Source of the DNA: Sphingopyxis sp. CCNWLW2
GTDB taxonomy: Bacteria; Pseudomonadota; Alphaproteobacteria; Sphingomonadales; Sphingomonadaceae
Assembly (NCBI RefSeq): GCF_037095755.1
Contig: NZ_JBAWKJ010000001.1
Coordinates: forward strand, 1,739,001-1,803,000
Length of the DNA: 64,000 nucleotides
Direction of reading: 5' to 3'
The number at the start of each line of letters is the position of its first letter. Position 1 is the stretch's first letter. A model generated the notes under the pieces. That model had not been told where the DNA came from. It made no database searches and worked only from the letters and a program-made list of their open reading frames with translations. This document shows positions 35,396 through 43,844 of this stretch, one piece after another. The translations under genes were made by a program, and so were the position numbers.

Positions 35396-37582
35396 TCAGC
35401 GTCCCATCGGTGCCGAGGAGTCGGCCAGATTGGCCTTGGTCCAGTTCGACCGGTCGATGACATAGGCGCGAAGCGCTTCGGCGTCGGCGGGCGTGAGCAC
35501 CTTCGCGAAGCTCACCATGCCGCGGTCCTTGAGCGCGCCGTCGATGATCACCGATTTCCACGCATCGGCGTTTGCGAGCGTACCCGAGACGCGGAGGTCG
35601 GGAGTGAAACCGTTGCCGATCGCGCTGTCGCCGTGACAGACGATGCAATAGCGCCCGAAATGTGCTTTGCCCGCCGCAACCTGCGCGGGCGTGCCGAACT
35701 GCGGCGGCGGGTTCCACGCGAGCGCCGCCGACGCGGGCGGCGCGGGGAGCTTCACCGTGCCGCCGATTTTCATCACGACGAGGCGCGGGATATTGGGCAC
35801 CTTACGCGTCACGCCGCCCGCAACCCCGGCGACGAGCGGAAAGGCGCCGCCCTTGCTCGTCTGGAAGGCGACATATTGCACCCCGCCGACGCGGAAGGTC
35901 GAGGGCGCGCTGACGATCCCTGACTGCATGTCGAGGTCGAGCAATTGCTTGCCGGTGTCGGCGGCATAGGCGCGGAAGCGGCCCGTGCTCGTTCCCTGGA
36001 ATACCAGATTGCCCGCGGTCGTCATCGTGCCGCCGTTCCACGCCGCGGGATGGTCGACCGCCCACGCGACCTTGCCGGTGCGCGGGTCGAAGGCGACGAG
36101 GCGGCCGGTGGTGGCGGCGACCGCGGCGCGATACGCCGCCTTGTCGTCGGGCATCATCGTCGCGGTCAGCGACGAGCCGGTGTTGAAGCCGACGACCTTG
36201 CGTTTATCGAGCTCGGTCATGTCGGCGAGATAGCCCTGCGGTATCTGCTGCGCCGGAATGTAAACGAGCCCCGTCGCCGGATTGAAGCTCATCGGGTGCC
36301 AGTTGTGCGCGCCCAATGCGCCGGGGATAGCGATGAAGGGCTTGCCGGTCTTGTAGAAGCGCGCCTCGGGATTTTCGATCGGGCGGCCGGTCGCCATGTC
36401 GTAACCCGTCGCCCAGTTGATGCCATCGACGAAGGGCTTGGCGTCGATCAGCTTGCCGCTCGCACGGTCGATGGTGAAGAAGAAGCCGTTCTTCGGCGCA
36501 TGGTACAGCACCTTGACCGGCTTACCGTTCACCGCCTGCTCGGCGAGGATGATCGGCTGGGTCGCGGTATAATCCCACGTCTCGCCGGGCGTCTCCTGAT
36601 AATGCCATTTATATTTGCCCGTCGTGGCATCGAGCGCGACGACCGACGAGAGGAACCAGTTATCGCCCTCGCCATTCGAGCGCGTGCCGTGGTTCCACGG
36701 ATTGCCGTTACCGACGCCGAGATAGATCTGGTCGAGATCTTTGTCGTAGACGATCGCATCCCACACGGTGCCGCCGCCGCCCGAGGTTTGCCACTCGCCC
36801 TTGTCGGACCATGTCGCGTTGGCCTTGGTTGCAAAGATGTCGTCCGACGCCGCGCCGTCCTTGGCTTTGGTCGGGTTCGGCGCAGTGTAGAAGCGCCAGC
36901 GCTCCTTGCCCGTGTCGGCGTCGTAAGCGGTGACATAACCGCGCACCCCGAATTCGGCGCCGCCGTTGCCGATCAGCACCATATCCTTCACGACGCGCGG
37001 CGCGCCGGTGATCGTATAGGGTTTGGACGTGTCGAAGGTCTGCGTCGACCACAGCTCCTTGCCTGTCTTCTTGTCGAGCGCGATCAGGCGGCCGTCGAGC
37101 GCGCCGACAAAGACCTTGTCGCCCCAGACCGCGACGCCGCGATTGACGACGTCGCAGCACGCCGAAACTGCGCGCTCACCGGGAACCTTGGGATCGAATT
37201 TCCATAAAGGTTTGCCGGTTGCGGCATCCCATGCGCTGACCTTTGACCAGGCGTGGGTGACATACATCACGCCATCGACGACCACCGGGGTCGCTTCCTG
37301 CCCGCGCGCATCGTCGAGGTCGGCGGTCCATGCGATGCCGAGGTTGCCCACATTCTTGTCGTCGATATCGGTCAGCGGGCTGAAGCGCTGCTCGTCATAG
37401 CTGTAACCGATCGCGCCCCAATTGTCGCCGTTGCCGCCGGTCTTGAGCAGGGTCTCGCTGGCTTTCTCGGCATCGTCGAGGGCGCTGCCACCCGAGATAC
37501 TGTCATTCTTCGACGCGTTGCATGAAGCCAACGCCAGTGCCGCGCAGCCCAGCAGCGCGGCTGTCCAGACCCGTTTCGCCAT
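35396..37582 (-). CDS. PQQ-dependent quinohaemoprotein alcohol dehydrogenase with C-terminal cytochrome c
   Basis: 728 residues from ATG 37582. The leader ends LALASC, which can be read as a lipobox. The eight-bladed propeller carries the adjacent-cysteine disulfide SACCD, the tryptophan-docking repeats (e.g. LIALDKKTGKELW), and TGAPRV. A C-terminal cytochrome c domain follows with CIVCH near residue 646 and a likely methionine ligand in KDRGMVSF. Such type II enzymes oxidise primary alcohols in the periplasm and pass electrons from PQQ to haem. The cofactor genes are not in this window. GGGAGAGC precedes the start. Confidence 0.92.
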   Translation of the reverse strand: MAKRVWTAALLGCAALALASCNASKNDSISGGSALDDAEKASETLLKTGGNGDNWGAIGYSYDEQRFSPLTDIDDKNVGNLGIAWTADLDDARGQEATPVVVDGVMYVTHAWSKVSAWDAATGKPLWKFDPKVPGERAVSACCDVVNRGVAVWGDKVFVGALDGRLIALDKKTGKELWSTQTFDTSKPYTITGAPRVVKDMVLIGNGGAEFGVRGYVTAYDADTGKERWRFYTAPNPTKAKDGAASDDIFATKANATWSDKGEWQTSGGGGTVWDAIVYDKDLDQIYLGVGNGNPWNHGTRSNGEGDNWFLSSVVALDATTGKYKWHYQETPGETWDYTATQPIILAEQAVNGKPVKVLYHAPKNGFFFTIDRASGKLIDAKPFVDGINWATGYDMATGRPIENPEARFYKTGKPFIAIPGALGAHNWHPMSFNPATGLVYIPAQQIPQGYLADMTELDKRKVVGFNTGSSLTATMMPDDKAAYRAAVAATTGRLVAFDPRTGKVAWAVDHPAAWNGGTMTTAGNLVFQGTSTGRFRAYAADTGKQLLDLDMQSGIVSAPSTFRVGGVQYVAFQTSKGGAFPLVAGVAGGVTRKVPNIPRLVVMKIGGTVKLPAPPASAALAWNPPPQFGTPAQVAAGKAHFGRYCIVCHGDSAIGNGFTPDLRVSGTLANADAWKSVIIDGALKDRGMVSFAKVLTPADAEALRAYVIDRSNWTKANLADSSAPMGR

Positions 37583-37691
37583 CCCTTGCTCTCCCGTTCG
37601 ACGCCTATCGTTGACGTTAACGTCAAGACTGCGCGCGATGGCGCAAGGGTGCAAGCGGGAAAATGGGGGTGGGGAGGGGGGCTTAGCGTGC

Positions 37692-37800
37692 GACGCCTTG
37701 ACTGCTCCCCGGCGAAGGCCGGGGGCCAGAGCGAAATAGAAACCAACGTCGCGTGATAACGCACTGGCCCCGGCCTTCGCCGGGGAACAGTCAAGGCGTC
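37692..37800. repeat. Paired inverted REP-like element, type B (GGCGAAGGCC core), long arms
   Basis: Arms at 37692-37729 and 37764-37800 are near-perfect inverted copies (38 and 37 bases), each with a hairpin core CCCCGGCGAAGGCCGGGG. Part of the same family as the pair at 41700-41782, with which it also shares CCAGAGCG at the left arm. Located between the dehydrogenase start and map stop. Confidence 0.8.
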
Positions 37801-37809
37801 ACGTCTCGC

Positions 37810-38649
37810 TTATGCCCAAGGCGGGGCGTTCAGACCCTTGGGGCTGGCTGTGAAAATCTCGCAGCCTGTCTCGGTGATTCCGATGCTGTGTTCGAACTGC
37901 GCCGAGAGGCTGCGGTCGCGCGTCACCGCGGTCCAGCCGTCGGCGAGCATCTTCACCGCATATTTGCCGGTGTTGATCATCGGCTCGATCGTGAAGAACA
38001 TGCCGGGGCGAAGTTCGGGTCCGGTGCCGGGGCGTCCGGCGTGGACGACCTCGGGCGCGTCGTGGAACATCTGGCCGAGGCCGTGGCCGCAGAAATCGCG
38101 GACGACCGAATAGCGATGTTTCTCGGCGTGGGTCTGGATCGCGTGCGCGACGTCGCCCATGCGGTTGCCGGGCTTCGCTTGCTCGATGCCGAGCATCAGG
38201 CATTCATAGGTGATCTCGACGAGGCGCTTCGCCTTGATCGGCACATCGCCGACCAGATACATGCGGCTGGTGTCGCCGTGCCAGCCGTCGACGATGCTGG
38301 TAACGTCGATATTGACGATGTCGCCCTCGCGCACCGGCTTGTCGTCGGGGATGCCGTGGCAGACGACATGGTTGATGCTGGTGCAACAGCTATGCGTGAA
38401 ACCGCGATAGCCGAGCGTCGCTGGAATGCCGCCGCCGTCGAGCATCATCGTGCGGACAAGGTCGTCGATTGCGGCCGTGGTGACACCCGGCTGGACGAAG
38501 GGAACGAGCGCGTCGAGGATTTCGGCCGACAGCCGCCCCGCCTTGCGCATGCCGGCAAAACCCGCCTCGTCGTGCAGCTTGATCGTGCCGTCGCGAACGC
38601 GGGCGGGGGCCGCAGCGTCGGCGGCGGTTACGGAGACATAGTCGTACAT
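37810..38649 (-). CDS. map: Methionine aminopeptidase type I
   Basis: 279 residues. The five metal ligands of the pita-bread fold are in place: NIDVT and GDTSRM supply the two aspartates, GHGLG the histidine, TIEPMI and EHSIGIT the two glutamates. HSCCTSINHVVCHGIP matches the substrate-binding loop. It removes initiator methionine from nascent proteins. The N-terminal 20 residues (alanine-rich) are a modest extension relative to E. coli Map. Downstream of clpA on the same strand but behind a terminator. Confidence 0.96.
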   Translation of the reverse strand: MYDYVSVTAADAAAPARVRDGTIKLHDEAGFAGMRKAGRLSAEILDALVPFVQPGVTTAAIDDLVRTMMLDGGGIPATLGYRGFTHSCCTSINHVVCHGIPDDKPVREGDIVNIDVTSIVDGWHGDTSRMYLVGDVPIKAKRLVEITYECLMLGIEQAKPGNRMGDVAHAIQTHAEKHRYSVVRDFCGHGLGQMFHDAPEVVHAGRPGTGPELRPGMFFTIEPMINTGKYAVKMLADGWTAVTRDRSLSAQFEHSIGITETGCEIFTASPKGLNAPPWA

Positions 38650-38684
38650 AAGAGCGATATAGTCGCTGGAGGCCGAAAAAGCGA

Positions 38685-38705
38685 GGGGCGGCCGTCGGCC
38701 GCCCC
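38685..38705 (-). terminator. Intrinsic terminator of clpA
   Basis: Perfect nine-base stem GGGGCGGCC/GGCCGCCCC with a three-base loop, eight bases past the clpA stop, followed on the minus strand by TCGCTTTTTCGG. Confidence 0.85.
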
Positions 38706-38712
38706 GTCACCT

Positions 38713-41061
38713 TTATTCTGCGGCCTTCTTCGCCTTGTCGGCTTTCGGCTTGCCCTTGCCGCCCTTGGGCGGGGCGGGGGTGATTTCGAAGGCCAGCGGG
38801 TTGCCGACATGCGCGTCGTCGCCGGTCTTCATCTTCACCTTGACCTCGCCGCCATGGACGAGCTTGCCGAACAGCAGTTCCTCGGCGAGCGGCTGCTTGA
38901 TCTTTTCCTGGATCAGGCGGCCCATCGGACGTGCGCCATAGAGCTTGTCATAACCCTTGCCGGTCAGCCATTCGCGCGCCGCATCGTCGAGCTGGATATG
39001 GACGTTGCGGTCGGCGAGCTGCAGTTCGAGTTCGAGGATGAACTTGTCGACGACGCGCGCGACCACCTCGGGCGGCAGATAGCCGAACGGCACGATCGCA
39101 TCGAGGCGGTTGCGGAATTCGGGGGTGAAGAGATTCTTCACCGCTTCCTCCTGCACATCCTCGCGGGTGAACTGGCCGAAGCCGATGCCCTCGCGCGCCA
39201 TGTCGCTCGCGCCCGCATTGGTCGTCATAATCAGGATGACGTTGCGGAAATCGACCGTCTTGCCGTGATGATCGGTCAGGCGGCCATGGTCCATGACCTG
39301 CAACAATATGTTGAACAGGTCGGGATGCGCCTTTTCGATCTCGTCGAGCAGCAACACGCAATGCGGGTTCTGGTCGATCGCATCGGTAAGCAGACCGCCC
39401 TGATCGTAACCGACATACCCCGGGGGCGCACCGATCAGGCGGCTGACCGAATGGCGTTCCATATATTCGGACATGTCGAAACGCTGGAGCGGGATGCCCA
39501 TGATCGACGCGAGCTGTTTGGCGACCTCGGTCTTGCCGACGCCGGTGGGACCCGAGAAGAGATAGTTGCCGATCGGCTTCTCGGGATCGCGCAGGCCCGC
39601 GCGGCTCAGCTTGATCGCCGACGACAGCACCTCGATCGCGGTGTTCTGACCGAACACGACGCGCTTGAGGTCGGTTTCGAGGCTCGCGAGCGTCGCCTTG
39701 TCATCGCTCGACACCGATTTGGGCGGGATGCGCGCCATTGTCGCGATCACGGCCTCGATCTCCTTGGCGGTGATCGTCTTCTTGCGCTTCGACGGGGCGA
39801 CGAGCATCTGCATCGCGCCGACCTCGTCGATCACGTCGATCGCCTTGTCGGGCAATTTGCGGTCGTTGATGTAACGCGCCGACAGGTCGACCGCGGCGTT
39901 GATCGCGTCCTGCGTGTAACGCACCTGGTGATGCGCCTCGAACGCGCTGCGCAGACCCGCGAGGATCTTCTTGGTGTCCTCCAGCGTCGGTTCGACCACG
40001 TCGATCTTCTGGAACCGGCGGAGAAGCGCGCGGTCCTTTTCGAAATGGTTGCGGAACTCCTTATACGTCGTCGAGCCGATGCAGCGGATCACGCCGCCCG
40101 ACAATGCGGGTTTCAGGAGGTTCGACGCATCCATCGCGCCGCCGCTCGTCGCGCCGGCACCGATGACGGTGTGGATTTCGTCGATGAACAGGATCGCGTG
40201 CGGCAGGCCTTCAAGCTCGGTCACGACCTGTTTCAGCCGCTCCTCGAAATCGCCGCGATAACGCGTGCCGGCGAGCAGCGCGCCCATGTCGAGCGAATAG
40301 ATGACCGCGGGCAGCAGCACCTCGGGCACGTCGCCCTCGATAATCTTGCGCGCGAGGCCTTCCGCGATCGCGGTCTTGCCGACGCCGGGATCGCCGACAT
40401 AGAGCGGGTTGTTCTTCGACCGGCGGCAGAGGATCTGGATCGTGCGGTCGACCTCGGCATTGCGGCCGATCAGCGGATCGACCTTGCCGACCTTTGCCTT
40501 CTCGTTGAGGTTGACGGTGAACTGGTCGAGCGCGGTTTCCTTCTTGTTCTTGCCCTCGGCCTTTTCCTTCGTCTCTTCCTTTTCCTCGGGCTCGGCCTGC
40601 GGCGAGGGCTTGCCGCCCTTGCCGACGCCGTGGCTGAGGTAGGACACAGCATCGAGCCGCGTCAGATCCTGCTGCTGGAGGAAATAAACCGCGTAGCTTT
40701 CGCGTTCGGAGAAGAGCGCGACGAGGACATTGGCACCCGTCACCTCATCCTTGCCCGACGACTGGACATGCAGGATCGCGCGCTGGACGACGCGTTGGAA
40801 ACCGCTGGTGGGGGAAGGATCGCTGTGCCCCTCGACCTTCAGGCTGTCGAGTTCGGTATCGAGATAATGGACGACCGCCGATTGCAGGTCGTCGAGCGCG
40901 ACGCCGCACGCGCGCATCACTTCGGCGGCATGATCGTCGTCGATCAGCGCATAGAGCAGATGCTCGAGCGTCGCATATTCGTGGTGGCGCTCCGAAGCGG
41001 CCTTCAGCGCATTATGTAGTGTCTTTTCGAGGCTTTCCGAAAAGGACGGCATGGTCTTCAT
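38713..41061 (-). CDS. clpA: ATP-dependent Clp protease ATP-binding subunit ClpA
   Basis: 782 residues. An N-terminal Clp repeat domain (SESLEKTLHNAL; HATLEHLL-like YATLEHLLYAL) is followed by two AAA+ modules with Walker A sites GDPGVGKT (about residue 230) and GPTGVGKT (about 515) and Walker B LFIDEIHT and LLLDEIEK. There is a lysine/alanine-rich tail. It unfolds substrates for ClpP. The lack of the long ClpB coiled coil and the overall order identify ClpA. The adaptor gene clpS, often just upstream, is not found next to it. Confidence 0.95.
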   Translation of the reverse strand: MKTMPSFSESLEKTLHNALKAASERHHEYATLEHLLYALIDDDHAAEVMRACGVALDDLQSAVVHYLDTELDSLKVEGHSDPSPTSGFQRVVQRAILHVQSSGKDEVTGANVLVALFSERESYAVYFLQQQDLTRLDAVSYLSHGVGKGGKPSPQAEPEEKEETKEKAEGKNKKETALDQFTVNLNEKAKVGKVDPLIGRNAEVDRTIQILCRRSKNNPLYVGDPGVGKTAIAEGLARKIIEGDVPEVLLPAVIYSLDMGALLAGTRYRGDFEERLKQVVTELEGLPHAILFIDEIHTVIGAGATSGGAMDASNLLKPALSGGVIRCIGSTTYKEFRNHFEKDRALLRRFQKIDVVEPTLEDTKKILAGLRSAFEAHHQVRYTQDAINAAVDLSARYINDRKLPDKAIDVIDEVGAMQMLVAPSKRKKTITAKEIEAVIATMARIPPKSVSSDDKATLASLETDLKRVVFGQNTAIEVLSSAIKLSRAGLRDPEKPIGNYLFSGPTGVGKTEVAKQLASIMGIPLQRFDMSEYMERHSVSRLIGAPPGYVGYDQGGLLTDAIDQNPHCVLLLDEIEKAHPDLFNILLQVMDHGRLTDHHGKTVDFRNVILIMTTNAGASDMAREGIGFGQFTREDVQEEAVKNLFTPEFRNRLDAIVPFGYLPPEVVARVVDKFILELELQLADRNVHIQLDDAAREWLTGKGYDKLYGARPMGRLIQEKIKQPLAEELLFGKLVHGGEVKVKMKTGDDAHVGNPLAFEITPAPPKGGKGKPKADKAKKAAE

Positions 41062-41473
41062 CTCCTTGCGGGGACCAGGCCGGGGAGAGCGGCCCCCTTA
41101 GAAATGCAACGTGGCGATGCCGCCGCCCCACCGCAAGGGAAAAGCGGTCGGCTTTGTGAAATTACGATGACGGGGGTTGCAGTGTGGTTAACGGGGCGTT
41201 GAGAATTTGGCGCAGGTCGCTTCAATCCACCTCGTCACCCCGGACTTGATCCGGGGTCCAGAAGGCGAGGGCAGCGATGGATCCCGGATCAAGTCCGGGA
41301 TGACGACCGGGGGGGGATGCTTTGGGGTGGAAAGCCGACTTATTGCTAGCTAGGTTTCTGCATGGCCTTTTACCCCAAGATAAAGCTTTCGCGCCTCCGC
41401 GACATAGGTTGGTCACTTTGGGATCCCATTGGATTGGGGTCGCCGGGAGATGCTTGGCCGGAAAGCTGTGCCG
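41062..41473. other. Gene-poor interval upstream of clpA
   Basis: No credible protein gene. It must contain the clpA promoter near 41070-41180. The middle is occupied by the repeat pair 41233-41305. From about 41330 the base composition drops below that of the surroundings and continues into the small open frame at 41474. Confidence 0.5.
41233..41305. repeat. Paired inverted REP-like element, type C (CCGGACTTGATCCGG core)
   Basis: Two 28-base arms (41233-41260 and 41278-41305) are inverted copies; each contains CCGGA-CTTGA-TCCGG-like inner symmetry. The single element after trxA (8069-8097) is of the same type. Confidence 0.78.
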
Positions 41474-41677
41474 ATGAGTACGATAACTATACTGCTTAAG
41501 GTCTCGACGATGCTTTGTGTAGGGGAGTCGCGAGAAGACGCGAGCCAATATCTTTGTCAAATCGCAGGCGCCCATATGGGCTTATCGCATGTCGATGCGG
41601 ACGCAGCTACTGCAACAGCGAATGCTATTGCAGACTATTTGGAGACCCTACCGGATGGGCCTCCCAACGTCCGCTAG
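41474..41677 (+). CDS. Possible small hypothetical protein in a lower-GC stretch
   Basis: A 67-residue frame starting MSTITILLKVSTM, with GGAAAG nine bases before the ATG. Codon use is unlike the neighbours (GCT, GCA, ACA, ATA and TAT are common). The protein has an alanine-rich central segment (DADAATATANAIADYLE) that could be one helix. No family recognised. It is bracketed by two different palindromic repeat pairs. It could be a young or transferred gene, a remnant, or not a gene at all. Confidence 0.3.
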   Translation: MSTITILLKVSTMLCVGESREDASQYLCQIAGAHMGLSHVDADAATATANAIADYLETLPDGPPNVR

Positions 41678-41699
41678 CCGACATTGGCTGTCATGCTTC

Positions 41700-41782
41700 T
41701 TCCCCGGCGAAGGCCGGGGTCCAGAGCGCACTAAACTAACGCCTGCTCTTTAACGCTCTGGGCCCCGGCCTTCGCCGGGGAA
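41700..41782. repeat. Paired inverted REP-like element, type B
   Basis: Arms of about 29 bases at 41700-41728 and 41754-41782, each with CCCCGGCGAAGGCCGGGG or its complement and the shared CCAGAGCG end. Second copy of the 37.7 kb family. Confidence 0.8.
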
Positions 41783-41798
41783 CACAGCTATCGGTCGC

Positions 41799-42068
41799 TT
41801 AGCCCCCGTCACTTTCCCCCGCCCGATCCACCATATCCATAAAGTCGCGCGCCGTATTCCGCTCGCCCTCGTCCTTGAACGCGACATCGAGGTCGGGCGC
41901 GACGCCGAGCATGTACATCAGCGCCCACAGAGCGAAGCGGCGGCCGGGGTTCGTCTCCAGCCCGAAGTCGACGCGCATGCGTTCGGTGCCCGCGGCGTGC
42001 GCCTCGGGGTGGATCGCCGCGAGGTCGGCGGTGCCGAAATAGCGGCGGAGCTGGTCGTCGAAATCCAT
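41799..42068 (-). CDS. Conserved small protein of unknown function
   Basis: 89 residues, acidic, beginning MDFDDQLRRYFG and including a hydrophobic stretch FALWALMYMLG (about 45-55) that is more likely a buried helix than a membrane span. I recognise the type as a short protein found in sphingomonads but know of no function. It diverges from the ATPase gene, the starts being about 110 bases apart. Confidence 0.6.
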   Translation of the reverse strand: MDFDDQLRRYFGTADLAAIHPEAHAAGTERMRVDFGLETNPGRRFALWALMYMLGVAPDLDVAFKDEGERNTARDFMDMVDRAGESDGG

Positions 42069-42178
42069 GCCGCCCTTTTGGCTGCTTCACGCCGCTTGGC
42101 AAGGTCGCGCGGCAAAATCGGGCGATCAGAATGCCCGCCCGGTTGTCTTTGCCCAAGCGCCCCGATAGGGCGGCGTCC

Positions 42179-43651
42179 GTGAAGACCAGCATCGAGATCG
42201 GAACCGACAGCACCGGGCAGGGCGTGCACATCAACGTCCAGGAGCTGCTGGCGACGCGGCTGCTCGTCCAGGGCAATTCGGGATCGGGCAAGTCGCACCT
42301 TCTTCGCCGCATTCTCGAGGAAAGCGCCGAGCTGGTGCAGCAGATCGTGATCGATCCCGAGGGTGATTTCGTCACGCTCGCCGATGCGTACAGCCATGTC
42401 GTGATCAACGGCGGCGATTATAACGAGCGCGAGATCGCCGCGATGGGCGCGCGCATCCGCGAGCATCGCGCGTCGATCATCCTCAGCCTCGAATCGCTCG
42501 ACATCGAGGCGCAGATGACGTGCGCCGCCGCGTTCCTGAACGCGCTGTTCGATGCGCCGCGCGAGCATTGGTTTCCCGCGCTGGTGGTGGTCGACGAGGC
42601 GCAGATGTTCGCGCCGAGTGTCGCGGGCGACGTCGCCGATAATGTCCGCCGCGCGAGCCTGTCCGCGATGACGAACCTGATGTGCCGCGGGCGCAAGCGC
42701 GGGCTTGCCGGCGCGATCGCGACGCAGCGGCTCGCCAAGCTCGCGAAGAATGTCGCCGCCGAGGCGAGCAATTTCCTGATGGGGCGCACCTTCCTCGACA
42801 TCGACATGGCGCGCGCCGCCGACCTGCTCGGCATGGAGCGGCGGCAGGCCGAAGCGATCCGCGACCTCGAACGCGGGCATTTCCTCGGGCTCGGCCCCGC
42901 GATATCGCGGCGTCCGCTGTCGGTGCGTATCGGGTCGACGAAGACCGCGACGCGCATGGGAACGCACAGCCTGATGCCGCTGCCTGTCGCGGGCGGCGAG
43001 GATATGCGCTCGATGCTCTTCACCGAGATGGAAGCGCCGGTCGCGCCGCGCGTCTTTGCGCCCGAACCCGAACCCGTTGCGGCGAGCGAATTGCTCGAAC
43101 GCATCGCGGCGAGCGAGGGGCTCCACGAGGATCACGACGCCCCGCCCGTGTTCGACATCGTCGAGGCGGCCGAGGAAGCGGGGCATAGTGACGCGGTGGT
43201 GATCGCGATGCTCGAGGAAATGCTGTCCGACCCCGACAGCGCCTTCCAGCCCGAAGCCTATCTCTATCAGGATTTTTCGGTGCGCTGCCGGATGCAGAAG
43301 CTGAAGAAGGTGCCGCTCGACCTCGCCGCCTTCCGCCGCCGCTTCGCGCTCGCCAAGGGCGGCGTGTTCGATCCATCGGAGCCGCGCTGGCGCGAGGCGC
43401 TGTCGGTCGCCGACCGGCTGCCGCATGACATGTTCGCCCCCTTCCTGCAGATCGCGCGCGCCGCGATGGACGGCGAGCCCTGCCCCGACGACGACATCCT
43501 CGGCCGCGCCTATGGCAGCCGGTCGCCGGGGCGTATCCGCCGGCTGGTCGAATATATGGAAAAACAGGGCGTGATCGTCGTGCGCGCCGATTTTGGCGGG
43601 CGCCGCTCGATCGGCATTCCCGAGCTTGGGCTCAGCACCGAAGCCGAATAG
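42179..43651 (+). CDS. HerA/DUF87-type ATPase with C-terminal winged-helix-like region
   Basis: 490 residues from GTG 42179 (ribosome site AGGGCGG); ATG 42131 is the alternative. Walker A GNSGSGKS at about residues 31-38 and Walker B LVVVDEAQ at about 136-143 are clear, with a sensor-like IATQRLAKL and an arginine-rich MCRGRKRG. This is the core of HerA-like DNA translocases. The C-terminal 200 residues contain acidic linkers and end in SPGRIRRLVEYMEKQG...VVRADFGGRRS, which looks like a winged helix as in FtsK-gamma. No NurA nuclease or methyltransferase is next to it. Role unknown; DNA processing or defence are possibilities. Confidence 0.8.
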   Translation: MKTSIEIGTDSTGQGVHINVQELLATRLLVQGNSGSGKSHLLRRILEESAELVQQIVIDPEGDFVTLADAYSHVVINGGDYNEREIAAMGARIREHRASIILSLESLDIEAQMTCAAAFLNALFDAPREHWFPALVVVDEAQMFAPSVAGDVADNVRRASLSAMTNLMCRGRKRGLAGAIATQRLAKLAKNVAAEASNFLMGRTFLDIDMARAADLLGMERRQAEAIRDLERGHFLGLGPAISRRPLSVRIGSTKTATRMGTHSLMPLPVAGGEDMRSMLFTEMEAPVAPRVFAPEPEPVAASELLERIAASEGLHEDHDAPPVFDIVEAAEEAGHSDAVVIAMLEEMLSDPDSAFQPEAYLYQDFSVRCRMQKLKKVPLDLAAFRRRFALAKGGVFDPSEPRWREALSVADRLPHDMFAPFLQIARAAMDGEPCPDDDILGRAYGSRSPGRIRRLVEYMEKQGVIVVRADFGGRRSIGIPELGLSTEAE

Positions 43652-43844
43652 AAGGTCTGCGCTTCATCCCGTCGCGATTTCGCCGCGGCCCGGCAAGTTA
43701 ATCCTGAATTAGCCACCTAAAATCTTGGGACCGCGCGCGGATGGGGGCAATCCTTGCCGCAGGTTCGCGCCTAAAACAGCGGATGCCAGCTCTCTTGGTG
43801 GGTGGATCGTCCCGACAATCCCAAAAACCATAGGAGAGACTGCC

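Noticed and set aside
37753..41019. 1088-codon plus-strand open frame across map and clpA
   Set aside because: It is antisense to two well-supported genes and runs through the intervening terminator; the product shows no domain.
41222..41575. 117-codon minus-strand frame upstream of clpA, considered as a clpS candidate
   Set aside because: Its C-terminal part is translated repeat arm sequence and nothing resembles ClpS.
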